A stretch of DNA of 64,000 bases from Chlorops oryzae (Eukaryota > Arthropoda > Insecta > Diptera > Chloropidae), in contig CM035806.1 in NCBI GenBank assembly GCA_020466095.1, positions 126,784,393-126,848,392 of the forward strand, read 5' to 3'. The notes under the pieces were generated by a model. The model ran no database searches and had not been told where the DNA came from. It worked only from the letters and a program-made list of their open reading frames with translations. Shown here in pieces: positions 11,158 to 22,075 of this stretch. Position 1 is the first letter of the stretch; the number at the start of each line of letters is the position of its first letter. Made by a program: the position numbers and the translations under genes.

Positions 11158-12463
11158 ATGACTGTCCCAGAAATAACTGTCCTTTTGTTTTTAGGCTATT
11201 TAGGCTATTTATAAAAAAGTGTTAACTCTATAGCAACATATTTGGTACCTAAATAAAGTAAAAATATTGCAGATTAAAACAAAATACTCATTCGTAAAAT
11301 AAAAGAGCTACTGAAAAAATGTCGTCTCAACAAGAAGAAAAGCGGAAAGCAATTATTTACAAACACCTGGAAAATCCAAACACCACGTACACAAAGATCG
11401 CTAAGGAAGTTGGCGTGTGCGAAAAAACTATCGGTAGGACCATAAAACGATACAGACAGCTTACCCCTTTATCAAAAACACCAGGATCAGGGAGAAAAAG
11501 TGGTCCAACGAACCAAGCGGTGGCCCAGAACGTTAAGCGGCTGTTTACTCAGAATCCAGGCACTTCGGTTCGTGATATGGTAGCAAAAGCGGGAACATCG
11601 AAGTCAAGTGTTCAACGGATTAAAAAAATTTACAACCTAAGGAGCTATAAAGTACAAAAAGTACCTGATAGGTCAGAAGAAAAGGACGCCGAAGCCAAGA
11701 GGAGGGCTCGAAAACTGTATCGCGATTACTTGCCCAAAATTGATTGCGTGTTCATGGACGATGAAACGTATTGCAAAGCGGATTTCAAGCAGTTACCTGG
11801 ACACGGATATTATACTGCGGTTAGAAGGGGTGGAGCATCCTCTAAATTTACCACCGAAAAACATACTAAATTTCCAAAGAAATACATGGTGTGGCAGGCC
11901 ATTTGCAAATGTGGCCTTCGAAGTAAGGAATTTGTGACGGATCGCACAATCAACACCGAAATTTACATCAGAGAGTGTCTGGACCGGCGTTTGCTGCCTT
12001 TTATACGTCAACACCAAAGTTCAGTACTATTTTGGCCTGACCTAGCAACATCTCACTACGCCCAGAGAACGATGGATTGGTACCAAGCCAATAATGTCAC
12101 CGTGGTACCAAGAGAAGCAAATCCTCCGAATTGCCCCGAACTTCGTCCAATCGAAAAATATTGGGCTTTAATGAAAAGGAACCTTGAGAAGACCAAACAA
12201 ACTGCGAAGAACATCGAAATATTTCGACATAAATGGCGTCGGGCATACACTAAGGTGAACGAAAGGTCGGTAAAAAACCGAATGGAGGACCTTTATAAAA
12301 AAGTGTATAATTTTTTTTAAGTGTATTTTTTTCAGTGTAATTAAAAATTTTATTTATTTTTTAATGTTCACTTAATAATAAACTGAAAGAATTAAAAAAA
12401 AACATTATTGGTTTTTTTGCAATAAAAAAAAATCAAAAGGACAGTTATTTCTGGGACAGTCTT
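11158..12463 (+). mobile_element. Complete Tc1/mariner-superfamily DD37E element, 1306 bp
   Basis: The termini are ATGACTGTCCCAGAAATAAC at the left and the complement of AAGACTGTCCCAGAAATAAC at the right, giving about 30 bp of almost perfect inverted repeat. TA flanks both ends (11156-11157, 12464-12465). One uninterrupted transposase frame sits in the middle on the + strand. Of all elements in the window this one looks closest to autonomous. Confidence 0.95.
11319..12320 (+). CDS. DD37E transposase (ITm superfamily), intact frame
   Basis: The 333-residue protein is the usual length for this group. Residues 1-60 hold a first helix-turn-helix (YTKIAKEVGVCEKTIGRTIK). About 60-110 is a second DNA-binding helix region (GTSVRDMVAKAGTSKSSVQR). 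From about 140 comes the RNase H-like catalytic domain: VFMDDETY with the first Asp, FWPDLATSHYA with the second Asp, and CPELRPIEKYW with the last Glu. There are 37 residues between the second Asp and the Glu, so this is the DD37E family described from mosquitoes and other insects. The enzyme would bind the GACTGTCCC ends and excise and insert the element at TA. The ATG at 11319 follows an A-rich leader and is the first in frame. No stop or frameshift is visible, so the frame could still be functional. Confidence 0.95.
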   Translation: MSSQQEEKRKAIIYKHLENPNTTYTKIAKEVGVCEKTIGRTIKRYRQLTPLSKTPGSGRKSGPTNQAVAQNVKRLFTQNPGTSVRDMVAKAGTSKSSVQRIKKIYNLRSYKVQKVPDRSEEKDAEAKRRARKLYRDYLPKIDCVFMDDETYCKADFKQLPGHGYYTAVRRGGASSKFTTEKHTKFPKKYMVWQAICKCGLRSKEFVTDRTINTEIYIRECLDRRLLPFIRQHQSSVLFWPDLATSHYAQRTMDWYQANNVTVVPREANPPNCPELRPIEKYWALMKRNLEKTKQTAKNIEIFRHKWRRAYTKVNERSVKNRMEDLYKKVYNFF

Positions 12464-12465
12464 TA

Positions 12466-13486
12466 GTTCTACATTAGGGCGTACACTTTTTTTTATTTTG
12501 TTGAAATGTTTAAATGTTGAGTCGGAATTCGAAAGATGTTTGCCTAAAAACATTTTGAGAATTTTTTCAGATTTTTTGAAAGGGGTTTAGAGGTCGCCCA
12601 AAAGGCTTTTATGGGGAAAAAAAACCCTTTTGGGAATGATTGCTATTTGTTTCTCAAATGGATGCATATGTATAAAATTTTATGTGGGACTGCAATCATA
12701 TCGAAAGCTTATTAATTGAACTTTACTTTGGTATACAAAAAGGGGGGTTAAAATTATTTGTCTGGTCCCCCTAGGCCAAAAAATTATTTTTTTTTTCAAA
12801 AAAATTTGAAAATTTTTTGAAAAGACCAAAATTTTTTTGGAAATATTCCATTTAAATATTAAATCTGAGTATGCAGCTATAAACTTTGATCAATTTTAAG
12901 CAAATTGAAAAAAAAAATTTTCCATTTACCCTTTATTTCGATGAAGTTATGCTACTTTTAAATTTTTACCCACCTGTGTGCGACCGATTGACCAGTATGC
13001 TGTTGGCTTTTGTACCACAACAATGAATAGCTTATACAATTTTGTTCATTTTTTTTATGCAAAAACTATTTAATTACACAGGTATACAAGGATGAAGGAA
13101 TGTTGAGTGACTATTGCTGGTCCCTTATACGCGAAACAGATAGTAAACAATACAAAAGGCTCAGTTCAAATTCTGTTCATTTTTAAAGTTTAAATTGGTT
13201 TTAGCTTTAAAGATAGGTTTAAAATAGAATTTAAGTATTATGTTTTTTAAGCCAGTTTTACCAACATACACAATTCGAACTGAAATATACATATGAACGA
13301 GCGAAGAATATACCAAAATAAAAATTCGTTTTTGTCATTTTCAGCGAAAATCCTCATCAAATTAGAACGACGCAACGGATTTTTTTTGTTTTAGGCTCAA
13401 AACTTTTTCAATTGATTGTTCTTTCATTCAAAGTATTAAGACCTGGAATACCAGCCTTGGTTCGGAAATTATAACCATTTGAATTT
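12466..13486. other. Unassigned AT-rich sequence up to gap
   Basis: There are long A and T runs and no ends or frames that I can assign. GAGGTCGCCCAAAAGG near 12591 faintly recalls the 2560 region of the nested hAT-like element, but the match is too short to use. Confidence 0.35.
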
Positions 13487-13586
13487 NNNNNNNNNNNNNN
13501 NNNNNNNNNNNNNNNNNNNNNNNNNNNNNNNNNNNNNNNNNNNNNNNNNNNNNNNNNNNNNNNNNNNNNNNNNNNNNNNNNNNNNN
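13487..13586. other. Assembly gap (100 N)
   Basis: Exactly 100 N. The tandem repeat that begins just to its right probably caused the break. Confidence 0.99.
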
Positions 13587-13711
13587 TAAGGCTCGTTTAA
13601 AAGGTACTTGTGTAAATTTTTCGAATATACATACTGAACATGCTAGTTCTTGTTCCTACGGCATCTATATTATAGATTGAAGTTCGTGAGGCATTTTTCT
13701 TTAATTTAAGC

Positions 13712-14165
13712 CTATTTTTGTATGGGGACCCCTTAAGGAGGGGAGATAGAGGGTAGGTATGTTTAAAGAAAATACTTGGGGTAAAAAAATAATGGGGGTC
13801 GGTCATATATATCAGCCCCTAGGAGGGGTTTGACTGTAGTGACAGGCATTTTGTCTGAAATTGTAATAAAATTAAGGTAATTTTGTATGGGTGACCCCCT
13901 AAGGAGGGGAGATAGGAGGTCAGTATGTTGGGAAAAAATGTTAATGAGACAAAGTTAATGGGGGTCGATCAAACATTTTACTCCTCTAGGGGCACTCTGG
14001 GGCTAGTTAGGACAGTGGGGGGAAAATTCATAAAAAAATTACTTTTGTATGGGAGCCCCCTTAAGGAGTGGAGATAGGGGGAAGGTATGTTTGGATAAAT
14101 TGTTGGGAATAAAAAAATAATGGTAGTTGGTCCTACATTTGACCCCTCTAGGAGCTACTCTGCTT
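13712..14165. repeat. Tandem repeat, about 163-bp unit, 2.7 copies
   Basis: Each unit starts near TTTTGTATGGG, continues with CCCCTTAAGGAGGGGAGATAG, has an AATGGGGGTCGGTC-like middle and ends with CCCCTCTAGGGGC. Starts are at about 13717, 13881 and 14043. Units have diverged by several percent. A reverse-strand part unit lies at 47260-47423, also beside a gap. Confidence 0.85.
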
Positions 14166-14966
14166 ACAGTAACATCAAAAATTTGGAAAAAAATCAAAAA
14201 TTAAATTTTTCAAATGACTTGATGCGTGACATTTTTTTTACAAAATAACCTCAAAATTAGTATTTTATGAAGTCTAATAAAAGTTCATCGTACTATGATA
14301 CAGGAAAAGAGTTTCAAAAAAAGTCATCACCCTAATGCACACGCACAGTTATGAATGTTAATTTATAGGTCTCGCCATGACTGGCGTAGTTGAGCGTCTT
14401 TTTGTGAGTTAGGGCTTTTTTCTTTCGCAAAATTGTTCGCTATGAGTTAGGGCTTTTTTAAAAGTAACTATAACTTCGGTATTTTCAATCAAAGGTCGTC
14501 AATTTTTTTGGAGGGGGTGTATTTGAGAGTCGACCATCAGAAAATGCAAAAATCTCGTTTTAAGAAAAAAATGAGTTACGCCCTTTCTATCCGAAGCTAT
14601 CGATATGTACATACATATGTATATGATAGATATAAGACTTTAAATTAAAAAAATATATAAAAAAAAACTACTATAAAAATTATGAACTGTAGGAAATCTA
14701 GAAAAAGTATGTATATACACTGAGCGAAATATCGTAGAATTAATAACATAAACGAAGTCAATTTAACTGCGAACAGCCATAATTTGGCTACAAAGTGCTA
14801 TAACTCAATAACGGTACATATTAGGCAAGTAGCTCAAGAACAAAAAAAAAAAAAAAAACACATTGCCCTTGACACGAGGTATCGCGCATTAAAATTATAT
14901 ACAAGGTTGCCTTGACGCACTCTATAGTATATGTTTTTAATAAAAAATAATATAAAATTTACATAA
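14166..14966. other. Unassigned sequence
   Basis: Repeated phrases such as GAGTTAGGGCTTTTTTC (twice near 14406 and 14455) suggest old local duplication. No gene seen. Confidence 0.35.
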
Positions 14967-15845
14967 TAAGTGCACCACGTAAGGCCCACCTAACACCTTT
15001 TCCATTACAACGTACAAAGTATTGATGATACAAACCCGATTGCTTTTGTGTTGTTTTATTTAGTCAATATTCTATAGAAAAACGAAAAATTCTACCAAAA
15101 AAAACACTATCGGAAACGCTCCTAAAATGCGCTTTAAAAAAACGCCTTTTTGGGCCTTACGAGGAACAACTTTGAACAACCTTAAAAGGCCCACTTATTC
15201 CTTGTTTGAGATGATGAACCCAAACTTGCATTAATTATTTTTGTAAGCTTTATAGGTTAATTTATATTGTAAAAGCTAGTAAAAAAAATTAAATTAACAA
15301 ACAAAATTCGTTTATTTAAAAACAAAAACGAATTAAATGTTACTAAGCTTTTTTTAATTAAGAATAAAAGATTAAACGCTATTTAAGGATAAAAAAGGTA
15401 GAGTTCTATAGTATAGTCCTACTCTTTTGATCTCAGATCAACTCAAAATATGGTTTCTTAATGTCCGTCGTTGCATTTTTTATGTATGGGCCTTCATAGG
15501 CTTTCCAAGATAAAAAAATTTGCAATTGAATTTTTTACCATAAACATACCTCTGTATCTTCACAATACAACAAACTTTCTTATTTAAAGATAGCAACCCA
15601 CAATTTCACTATAAATTATTATTTTTTAAGCGTCGCCCACTATCAAAATGACATTTTTACGCCTCTGCTATTTTCAATGGACTGTGGTCGCCACAAATAT
15701 TGTACGATTGCCTTATTTTTTTATTTCTACTTAATAACTTGAGGACATGTTTCAACATGTGCAAGTACAAGAATATTTGATAGTTAGAAGTTGGTGAAAA
15801 TGAAAGTGGGCCTTACGAAGAGCCGGGCCTTACGTGGTGCACTTA
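14967..15845. mobile_element. 879-bp non-autonomous inverted-repeat element
   Basis: TAAGTGCACCACGTAAGGCC at the left is mirrored exactly at the right end. GGGCCTTACG motifs recur inside (about 15150, 15810). No coding content. I found no convincing target duplication, so the class is open. Confidence 0.7.
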
Positions 15846-15883
15846 CCTTATTTGTTTTTATTGAAGAATAGCATATTTAGGAT

Positions 15884-16222
15884 TTATAAAACTCCATAAG
15901 CTTATCGAAATCGATGTCTATATTATTAATTTTGATTCCCATGAGATTTTCTAAATGCTGGTCCGTCAAAGAGTTTCGGTACTTGTTTTTGATAAAAACC
16001 ATGCTCTAAAACTCCGACTCACACGCACAGGTATTTCCGAACATAGAGTAGAGCCAAAAAAATATTGTTCTTTAGAACTGGGTATGTCCGTGGATCGATA
16101 TGTCGCAAAAACTCGACGCCTCGTCCATTAGTTAGGGATGGGTCAATTTGGAGCTTTTTCAGCGCATCTTCAGCTCTTGAATCTTGAAAATTTACAGTGC
16201 GGAGCATAGAATTATTGTACAA
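15884..16222 (-). pseudogene. hAT transposase C-terminal relic
   Basis: On the - strand the upper part reads SMLRTVNFQDSRAEDALKKL and LRHIDPRTYPVLKNNIF. After a frameshift it reads ACESEF, then a stop, then FIKNKYRNSLTDQHLENLM and IDIDFDKLMEFYKS before TAA at about 15884. CESxF...KNKYRNSLTDxHLENLxRI is the C-terminal end of BED/SCAND3-like hAT transposases. The tail is very like that of the relic at 48893-48980. No catalytic core remains. Confidence 0.8.
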
Positions 16223-16516
16223 ATCAATGATGTGCTGAATTTATATATATATTATATAATAAAATAACTGAATGTTAAGAAGACGATGAAAAAATTCTTG
16301 AAATATACAACATTAATTTTCTTTGAAGTGTACAAAGGCTGAAAAAATTTAAATTCTCGTCTAGCTTCAACCGACGGAGCTCCGTCTCGTTTGACGTACG
16401 TTTTTCTTTTTCACACAACTGAACTAATTTTTGGCTCTCAGCTTTGCTTGAGAGCAATTTTGTGTAGGTACATACCAGTGCTGTCGTTTTCAAATTTCGT
16501 TTAGTAGTATAGCTTG

Positions 16517-17793
16517 CTTTTTATATCCGACACAATCTGTGTCGAGGGTATATTGCGTTTGTGTGGTTGTGTGTAACACCCAGAACCAGTCGAGATAGAC
16601 CATACAAAATATATATCGTCGGCTTAAAGTGTAAACCTGCTAACTAACAATTTCAAAACTTTACAGGGTAAACAAAAAACACTTCTTTTTTCAAGACTTC
16701 AAAGTAGGGAAGGAGACCCAAAATATGGATGGTTTATTTTGTTCCTATATGAAGTCTCTTCTAAATTCGATTCTGTGCACCATACAAAGTCTACTTGAAG
16801 TCACTTGTTGGTGTTAGCTGTGAACTTTGACCACAGTTGGACTTAGCAGTTTTACTCATCACCAATTTCTCCGTATTTAGAATTTGAAATTAAAAAAGAT
16901 TTTTTTGCCTGACGATGCAGTGTCCTTTTTTCTTTCGAATGACATCGAAAAGTCGGAATCGGTTAAAAGTGGACTTAGCAGGTTTACACTTTAAGCCGAC
17001 GATATAGAAATGATCAGCGTCACCAGGAGATTCGATTTAGACATGTCCGTCTGTCTGTCTGTACACAGTACTCTTATCGAAGGAGTTGAGCTATCTTGAC
17101 AAAATTTGGCTTGCGTGCTCACGGCGACATGAGTAAGAACAAGTTCGAGAATGGACCCGATCGGACCATTTTTAGGGGTACCTCCAGTACTAGGGTCTGT
17201 TACGAAAATCACAAAAACTGCTCTTAAATCTAAGTCAACATATTTTGATGAAATTTGATATTTGAACATGTTTCAAGGCAAGAAATATGATTTCTAAAAA
17301 TTTTAAAGTGGGCGTGGCAGAAGGGCGTTTTTCGAAAATTGTCCCCTTCACCCGAAGTTCAAATGGGACTTGAACGAAAGTTGTCGCTTATGCCTTCTTT
17401 GTGGCCATAAACATTCTCTCCAAAAATTTCTTTGATAGGTCCATTATTAAGGGTACCTCCAGTACTAGGGTCTGTCACAAAAATCCCAAAACTGCCTCAA
17501 AATCGGACTTTTTCGAAATATTTCAATGAAACTTAGAATTTGACCGTATATTTAATCCTCCGATTATAATTGCAAAAAAAAAATGGAAAAGTGGGCGTGG
17601 AAAAGGGGTGGTTTTCATAAAGAAATTTAACAAAAGTCGATATATGGGGCCTCTAATGGCCTTAAAAACCTCTTGAATATTCTTACTTAGTGGTCCCGTT
17701 TTTTGGGCGTGGTTCAAAAATTATTTAAACATGTGTGTCTATGTCGGGTATTTTATTGTCAGGCTCGCCTGACTATAACACGCTTACTTGTTT
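16517..17793 (-). mobile_element. Dispersed non-autonomous element with terminal hairpins (family H)
   Basis: Read on -, it begins ACAAGTAAGCGTGTTATAG with a perfect hairpin GTCAGGCGAGCCTGAC. Inside are AAAGTGGGCGTGGC blocks and a GACAGACGGACATG microsatellite core. It ends in a hairpin TCGACACAGATTGTGTCG followed by GATATAAAAAGC. TTTAGTAGTAT occurs on both sides and may be an 11-bp target duplication, but the host repeats this motif. Other copies lie at 19626-20573, 28794-29572 and a fragment near 25150. The structure recalls Drosophila DINE/mini-me elements, without proof of relationship. Confidence 0.7.
16616..17002. mobile_element. 387-bp TA-target MITE
   Basis: TCGTCGGCTTAAAGTGTAAA at the left is perfectly mirrored at the right, continuing through CCTGCTAA. 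TA duplications flank it (16614-16615, 17003-17004). It is nested in the family H copy, and no coding sequence is present. It is consistent with a Tc1/mariner-type MITE. Confidence 0.88.
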
Positions 17794-18194
17794 TAGTAGT
17801 ATTTTGGGGCATTTTGTAGTACTTTTAGGAAATCAAATAAAATGGGTTGGAAATATAATATTTAACGAATGCACTTCTCTCAAAAACTATTTCCTGGATG
17901 GAACATGAATGGTACTACTGTATCCGAGTAAATTTTACGATATTTAAAAATAAACAAAGAATAGTGTAAAGCCGTTTTTTTTTTCTTTTTTGAGAAAAAA
18001 TTTGTGACGGATACTTGTAATCTACTATACAGATCTGCATTTTTAGAGAAATGTAGTAATATTTACATTTTAGTAGTATAGTAGTAAGGGTGATGAAATT
18101 GTAGTAAAATACTACAATTGTAGTAATTCCGACAGCACTGGTACATACGAGAGCTTACGCTCTTTTTGCTTCTAGCTTGCTTCCGTGGCCGGCA

Positions 18195-18434
18195 CTGATC
18201 ATTTCTGTTGCTTCGCGAATGCAAAAGTAAACATGTAAGAAATCACATTAAATTGGTCCAGCCGTTTCGGAGGAAATCCGACCACAGACGGACGGACATG
18301 TCTAAATCGTTTCAGTTTTTGATCCTGATGAATATATATATATATATATATATATATGTCTATATCTACGGAGCTTAGTTCTGGCTGTTACAAGATTCGC
18401 ACAAAACTAATATACCCCGCTGGGTATAAAAAGC
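18195..18434 (+). repeat. Fragment of a dispersed short element with (TA)n and GACGGACATG core
   Basis: GTCCAGCCGTTTCGGAGG and CAGACGGACGGACATGTC are followed by a (TA) run at 18332-18356, then ACCCCGCTGGGTATAAAAAGC. It shares the core and the GGGTATAAAAAGC end with family H but differs in between, so it is a related or older family. Confidence 0.6.
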
Positions 18435-18728
18435 CTAATTTTTCCGATTGCTAGATTTCTTTCGCTGGGAGCTAGAGCTCAGTATCGCTAGCGGCTAATT
18501 TTTTGTTCAGCGTGAGGCATCTATATATTATTTGATTAGTGTTCAAACATAATTTCTGATATGATCAACCACTTTCCGACCTAAGAAAGCGGTTTGAAAG
18601 CAGTTGCGAGTTATGTTCAAGTTGGATGGGAGCAATTGGCATAGTTTTGATAGGCTACATTTGGTTGTATGAAATGGAATATCTATGTATATATTATTTG
18701 GTTAGTGCTTCTAGTAAGTTCGGAGATA

Positions 18729-18975
18729 TCGCACACTAATCACTAAATCGGCACAACTCAAAATTTTGCATTTCTCGGGCAAACAGCCTATAACTCTCCA
18801 CGCTTGTAAAATCAAATTTTTTTAAAATTTTATATTATTCTTAATTAACTGCAGAATCAATAAATATAAATCTGAATTTTCCAAGTGCTCCTTTTCTTGC
18901 AGTAAAGTGTTGGCGAACATGAAAAAAATGATTGAAAAATTTTTGGATTGTGCCGGTTTAGTGATTAGTGTGCGA
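18729..18975. mobile_element. 247-bp TA-target MITE (family T), copy 1
   Basis: TCGCACACTAATCACTAAAT and GGTTTAGTGATTAGTGTGCG are inverted repeats of about 28 bp, flanked by TA on both sides. Family members are at 21612-21859 and in each arm of the foldback at 33655-40787. There is no coding content. Confidence 0.88.
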
Positions 18976-19034
18976 TATGTTGAAATTTAAAAAGTCGTGT
19001 TAAATAAAAAAACTGCAAATATTTTTCCAAATAA

Positions 19035-19520
19035 AGCCCAAAATCCAACATTGCGAGAGCCCGATGCGAGAGCGCGAGACGAGACGCACAAAAATACATT
19101 CAATCATATGGGTCAAGCTCCAATGTATCGCACTGCGAGACCTCGTAGGGAGAAAATTTTGAAAAATTGAATATTTCTCGTTGCGAGGCAATTCGACAGG
19201 TTAATGATGTAGCTATTTTTTGAGTACTCGCCATTGGGTAGTCGTTTAAACTAATAAAACAAAAACTGTTCACTATTCCGTGAAAAAGAGCTTTTAAAAT
19301 ACTTCGTGAGCTTTGGTTCATTTTGAAATTTTTTGGAAATTTTTTGAAAATTTTGAATTAAAATTTAAACTCAAGTGATAGCGTATTATTTTTATATTGG
19401 TACTTGGTTCAAATATTGCATTACTAGAAACTAAATTATGCTATCATCTGCGTGACGCAAAACATTTTCGTGACGACGCGCACTCTCGCATCGGGCTCTC
19501 GCAATATTGGATTTTCCGCT
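19035..19520. mobile_element. 486-bp Harbinger-type MITE (family G), copy 1
   Basis: AGCCCAAAATCCAACATTGC, then GAGAGCCCGATGCGAGAG at the left; the complement lies at the right. TAA flanks both ends (19032-19034, 19521-19523). Family copies at 42348-42898 and 60377-61133 carry TTA flanks. The 3-bp TWA target supports a PIF/Harbinger origin. Confidence 0.88.
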
Positions 19521-19625
19521 TAATACTTATGTGAACAAGTCACAAAGTAGAGTTGCCATAAAGATAAGTTTCTGTAAGGTTTCTGTCAGAAATGAAACAG
19601 AAATGAAGAACTTCATATAAAAACA

Positions 19626-20573
19626 AGTAAGGGTGTTATAGTCAGGCGAGCCTGACAATAAAATACCCCACACAGACTCACAAGTTCAAATAATTTTTAA
19701 TATCAAGAGGTGTTTAAGGCCATAACGCCAAAACCGCCCCTTTGCCACGCCCACTTTTCAATTCTTTTGGAATTCTAATCAGAGGCTTAAATATACTGAG
19801 CGAAAGTAACCATGATTTTTTTAAAATTGCGCATTGTTATTCACAGTCCATTTGATTTTCGAGCAGAACGAAAATTTCAAAAGAAAAATTGTTGAGTCAA
19901 CAAAATTTTTGGTTGATTTAAAGGAAAAATGTTTAATTACATTTCTTTATGTTCGTTATAATTCTCATTTGCTTTATAAAATAGGACAAGATATTTATTC
20001 ATCTTAGAACTTTTTAAGCATTGCAAAAGCAGTCACGAAAACGGAGTGACAAAATCGGATGAAGTCCATCCGATGGCTATTTTTTGCGTTATGTTCACCA
20101 GAGGGCTCTGTGGCCATTTGCTTTGAACGTTAAATAAATTTGTTTTGACAATTCTTCTTTTATAGGTATTTTAGTAAATTTAAACATTATCTTGTCATTT
20201 CAATTACGTCCGTGGTTAGTTCAACAAATTAAATTTAAATCCATTTTTGAAAATTATCATGTCAATTTGACCTGAAACATAGTTGATTCAAAAGGAAATT
20301 CCTTATTTAAAAATAAAAATATTCCTTGTTGAAGCCGTTTTGTATGTTTTTACTTTTGATTTAACCAGTTTTCTGGTTGATTTTTTTCTCTGTGTATACG
20401 CTCAAATTCGATAAGATAACTGTATACAGACAGACATACGGACGGACATGTCTAAATCGAATCTCCTGGTGACGCTGATCATTTCTATATATAATGGTCT
20501 ATCTCGACTGGTTCTGGGTGTTACACACAACCACACAAACGCAATATACCCTCGACACAGAGTGTGTCGGGTA
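19626..20573 (+). mobile_element. Family H element, copy on + strand, with nested element
   Basis: It starts ACAAGTAAGGGTGTTATAGT with the GTCAGGCGAGCCTGAC hairpin and ends with the CGACACAGAGTGTGTCGGG hairpin and an A-run. The middle is replaced by a nested element at 19797-20397. The whole copy lies between inverted TTCTGTCAGAAATGAA (about 19579) and TTCATTTCTGACAGAA (about 20627), so it probably sits in a further hAT-like element. Confidence 0.7.
19797..20397. mobile_element. About 600-bp TA-target element (family S), copy 1
   Basis: The right end TTTTTTTCTCTGTG is followed by TA, and the left end CTGAGCGAAAG is preceded by TA. The interior, from CATTTCTTTATGTTCGTT through AGTCACGAAAACGGAGTGAC, matches the element at 44032-44755. 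The two copies fix the family. Confidence 0.65.
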
Positions 20574-20874
20574 AAAAAACACTTCAGAAAATTTCTGATT
20601 CACTTCTGAAGTTTTTTTATATGAAGTTTTTCATTTCTGACAGAACTGGAGCGATCCCCTAAAACAAAAATTTCGTGTAAAAACGATTTTTTTCTTTTTG
20701 GTGTACCGCCCCGGCTGAAAATTATACCTCGGCGCTAGCTACTTTATATCTTCAGCTTAGCTAGCAAGGTCTAGCTATCGCCTTCCCAGTTTGTTAATGC
20801 TTCGGCTAGCTAGCGCCCGGCTAGTAATTTCTAGCTAGCGCCTAGACCATATGTCTTCACTTTGTTTTACATAA

Positions 20875-21122
20875 TGAGCTCTGCGCAGACATGCAGGAAG
20901 TAAATTTCCTATACTAAACACATGCAAAAAAACGAAGAAGTACTTTGAGTTACTTGTAATACTTCAACGAATAAGCAGATTAATAGCAATCGGACATTCA
21001 GGGGTTGCATTTAAATCATACATTTCATATATTTCTGTCGACCTGTCATCGAAATTTCAACTCTGATTTCCTTTCTTCACAAGAACGAGCTCTATACCTC
21101 TTACATATCTGCGTAGAGCCCA
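20875..21122. mobile_element. 248-bp Harbinger-type MITE (family M), copy 1
   Basis: TGAGCTCTGCGCAGACATG and CATATCTGCGTAGAGCCCA are imperfect inverted ends flanked by TAA (20872-20874, 21123-21125). The interior (GTAAATTTCCTATAC to TCTGATTTCCTTTCTTC) matches the copy at 58430-59289. Confidence 0.82.
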
Positions 21123-21199
21123 TAAAGATTTATTTTCACGTCCCTTAGACGACTTATTGGTCAAAGTTCTCACCTAGTTCGCACCTCATTGGTTACGAC

Positions 21200-22075
21200 C
21201 AGCGTTGCCGCTGCCCCAAGAAATTTTTTACCAAATCTTGTCAACAAAATCTACCAAAAATATACCAAAACAGTTGTTTGGAGTAAATGGTTCTTTTTTT
21301 CCGTTTTTATTAAACAAAAAATATCAAAAACATAGAATTCATTCCACAAACATAACAAAATTCTTAAAACTAATATAACTTAAGAACTAAAATAAATTTT
21401 TAGAGACCAAACGCTTCTATCACTTGACTTTGAATGCAGCAATTCTGCTGCCAGCATAACATTGTTTAGGGTTGGAAATGCTAATTTATCTCTCTGTTTT
21501 GGTTTTGATAAAAGCTAGCTGGGAAAACTTACATAATTTGAAGCAAAGTATGAAAGCGTCATCTCATTCATTCATTGGTACGCATTAATTTCTGAGCGAC
21601 CGAAACACATATCGCACACTAATCACTAAACCCGCACAATTCAAAATTTTTTCAATCAATTATTTCATGTTCGCCAACATTTTACTGCAGGAGAAGATGC
21701 ACTTGAAAAATTCATATTGATATTTATTGATTCTGCAGTTAATTAAGAATAATACAATATAAAGAAAAGAAATTGATTTTACAGGCGTCGAGAGTTATAG
21801 GCTGTTTGCCCGAGAAATGCAAAATTGTGAGTTGTGCCGATTTAGTGATTAGTGTGCGATATATAAAATAAATGTCTCTTTTCCACCCAAAAGTCAAGAG
21901 ATTTGCCACCTTTTCCGTTGTGTTTATCTTCGAAGTTTCCAAATTATTTCAATTCGATGAAGAGGAAATGATGCAAATCTACCAGGTCTCACGCAAAACT
22001 ACCAATCTACCAAAATTAAAATTATTTATAAATTTTTACCAAAATTGGTAGAATTCTACCAAAACGGCAACACTG
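21200..22075. mobile_element. 876-bp non-autonomous hAT element
   Basis: CAGCGTTGCCGCTGCC at the left and ACCAAAACGGCAACACTG at the right are hAT-like ends, with a perfect 8-bp duplication GTTACGAC (21192-21199, 22076-22083). A family T MITE is nested in it. No transposase frame. Confidence 0.9.
21612..21859. mobile_element. 248-bp TA-target MITE (family T), copy 2
   Basis: The ends are TCGCACACTAATCACTAAA and its complement, flanked by TA. It is in the opposite orientation to the 18729 copy and matches its interior (TGCAGAATCAATAAATAT region, complemented). It is nested in the 21200-22075 hAT. Confidence 0.88.

Larger units (their letters stand above)
16476..18140. mobile_element. Non-autonomous hAT element hosting two later insertions
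   Basis: CAGTGCTGTCG at 16476 and its complement CGACAGCACTG ending at 18140 (with a C/G change inside) are flanked by a perfect 8-bp duplication GTACATAC (16468-16475, 18141-18148). Repeated TAGTAGTA/GTAGTA motifs mark the subterminal zones. It is mostly filled by the element at about 16520-17793. Confidence 0.88.
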
